A model generated the notes under the pieces. The model was not told where the DNA came from. It saw only the letters and a program-made list of their open reading frames with translations, and did not search any database. Positions 6,863-7,859 of a DNA stretch of 7,859 bases are shown here, piece after piece. This DNA is from Chloroflexota bacterium (GTDB taxonomy: Bacteria > Chloroflexota > Dehalococcoidia > UBA1151), in contig JADFQR010000051.1 in assembly GCA_022561735.1 (NCBI GenBank), forward strand, positions 1 through 7,859, written 5' to 3'. A program made the translations under genes and the position numbers. Position 1 is the stretch's first letter. Every line of letters begins with the position of its first letter.

Positions 6863-6992
6863 AAACCCATCCCGGCTGGAAGGTGAAATGGTAACTTTGC
6901 CGCGGCTTCAATCGATCTCACGCACCGGTGGCGCACGTCTATGTCCGCCCCCGTCATGCTAAATCCCAACCCGTCAAAGGATTGTGTTCCAA

Positions 6993-7859
6993 ATGCCCGA
7001 TAGTGACATCTGTTTCATCCCGGCGGTCGAGCAGGCGCGAATGGTTCGCGACAGGGAGGTTTCAGCGGTCGAGTTAATGCGGGCGCATCTGGACCAGATC
7101 AAGCGCGTGAACCCGGCCGTCAACGCCGTCGTCACGCTGGTCGCAGACGAGGCGCTGGCCGGGGCGGAAGAGGCAGATCGTGTCCAGGCGCGCGGTGACG
7201 ATCTCGGCCCACTGCACGGGTTGCCCGCTGGAATCAAGGACCTGGTTCCAACTGCGGGAATCCTCACGACCTTCGGCTCGCCGATATTCGCGAAAAACGT
7301 GCCGGACGCCGATGCGTCCATCGTGCGCCGCATGAAGTCGGCCGGGGCTATCGTGCTCGGCAAGACCAATACGCCAGAGTTCGGAGCCGGTTCCCAGACC
7401 TTCAACAAGGTATTCGGAGCGACGCTCAACCCGTACGACACGTCCCGCACCTGCGGCGGCAGCAGCGGCGGCTCCGCGGTCGGGCTGGCGTGCGGCATGT
7501 TCCCGGTGACGGTCGGGAGCGACCTCGGCGGCTCGCTGCGCAACCCGGCCTCGTGGTCGAACGTGGTCGGGCTGCGACCTTCGCAGGGACGCGTGCCGGC
7601 GTCCGGCAACGCCCTGCCGTGGACAACGATGAGCACATCGGGACCGATGGGCCGCACCGTCGCAGACGTGGCGCTGCAGCTCTCGGTGCAGGCCGGTCCG
7701 GACCCGCTTGTGCCGTCGTCGTTGCAGGAAGACCCGGCACGCTTTGCCGACGCTCTTGGGCGGGACTTCTCCGGCACCCGTATCGCATGGAGCCGCAACC
7801 TCGGCGGACAGCCGATCGAGCCGGTTCAGACGCAGGTGCTGGACACACAGCGGCACGTT
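6993..7859 (+). CDS. Amidase-signature family hydrolase, C-terminus beyond window
   Basis: From the ATG at 6993 the frame stays open for 289 codons to the right edge. The family is usually about 450-500 residues, so over half is present. The Ser-cisSer-Lys triad is visible: Lys82 in LPAGIKDL, cis-Ser157 in CGGSSGGSA, and nucleophile Ser181 in GSDLGGSLRNPA. The 24-residue spacing between the two serines is that of characterised amidases. The N-terminal VRDREVSAVELMRAHLDQIKRVN helix and the HGLP and GKTNTPEF blocks are also typical. It hydrolyses an amide (or similar C-N) bond in the cytoplasm. It resembles GatA, but no gatB or gatC neighbour is visible, and the adjacent transporter points to catabolism rather than tRNA amidation. 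An AAAGG lies 12 bases before the ATG, rather far. Position along the strand suggests possible co-transcription with the MFS gene, though the 190-bp gap may hold its own promoter. Confidence 0.93.
   Translation, partial: MPDSDICFIPAVEQARMVRDREVSAVELMRAHLDQIKRVNPAVNAVVTLVADEALAGAEEADRVQARGDDLGPLHGLPAGIKDLVPTAGILTTFGSPIFAKNVPDADASIVRRMKSAGAIVLGKTNTPEFGAGSQTFNKVFGATLNPYDTSRTCGGSSGGSAVGLACGMFPVTVGSDLGGSLRNPASWSNVVGLRPSQGRVPASGNALPWTTMSTSGPMGRTVADVALQLSVQAGPDPLVPSSLQEDPARFADALGRDFSGTRIAWSRNLGGQPIEPVQTQVLDTQRHV

Noticed and set aside
6829..6892. Known riboswitch (glycine, SAM, guanidine, THF) ahead of the amidase
   Set aside because: Purine-rich GGAGAG fragments recall several classes, but the conserved cores of these classes could not be found in the right order.
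6974..7856. Two long overlapping minus-strand frames near the right edge
   Set aside because: The plus strand encodes a textbook amidase with its full catalytic triad; the antisense frames are GC-rich shadows.

Overview
The window is 7.86 kb of GC-rich bacterial DNA with ordinary, densely packed genes. No rRNA, tRNA, CRISPR array, insertion sequence or phage gene was seen. The mix of genes (NarL-type response regulator, ATP-independent-looking Lon homologue, short-chain dehydrogenase, MFS carboxylate-type transporter, amidase) fits a free-living, metabolically versatile bacterium. Chloroflexota (Dehalococcoidia/SAR202-like) is my best guess at taxonomy, but this is an impression from gene content, not a demonstrated placement.

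Layout from left to right: (1) at the left edge, a possible minus-strand gene start (1-129) that runs out of the window; (2) a plus-strand two-gene signalling operon, made of a small soluble histidine-kinase-like protein with a degraded ATPase half (369-1049) and a complete NarL/FixJ response regulator (1112-1816, or from 1052); (3) a strong hairpin (1849-1873) between convergent genes; (4) a minus-strand classical SDR dehydrogenase (1929-2684); (5) a 148-bp divergent intergenic region with a 35-bp imperfect dyad (2718-2752); (6) a large plus-strand Lon-family protein (2833-5271) with an intact Ser-Lys protease dyad but altered Walker A and B motifs; (7) an MFS permease (5492-6802); (8) a 190-bp spacer with two compact inverted-repeat structures; (9) an amidase-signature enzyme starting at 6993 and cut by the right edge.

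The first two genes probably form a phosphorelay. Because the kinase-like protein keeps its phospho-acceptor histidine but lacks recognisable G1/G2 ATP-binding boxes, it may be a phosphotransferase or a receiver of phosphate from another kinase. The Lon homologue is likely a stand-alone quality-control protease. The transporter and amidase lie head to tail and may handle uptake and hydrolysis of an organic-acid or amide substrate; the SDR could belong to a similar catabolic background but is transcribed separately. Nothing here amounts to a clearly new multi-gene system. The best leads are the degenerate kinase, the Lon ATPase site, the divergent-promoter dyad and the structured leader before the amidase.
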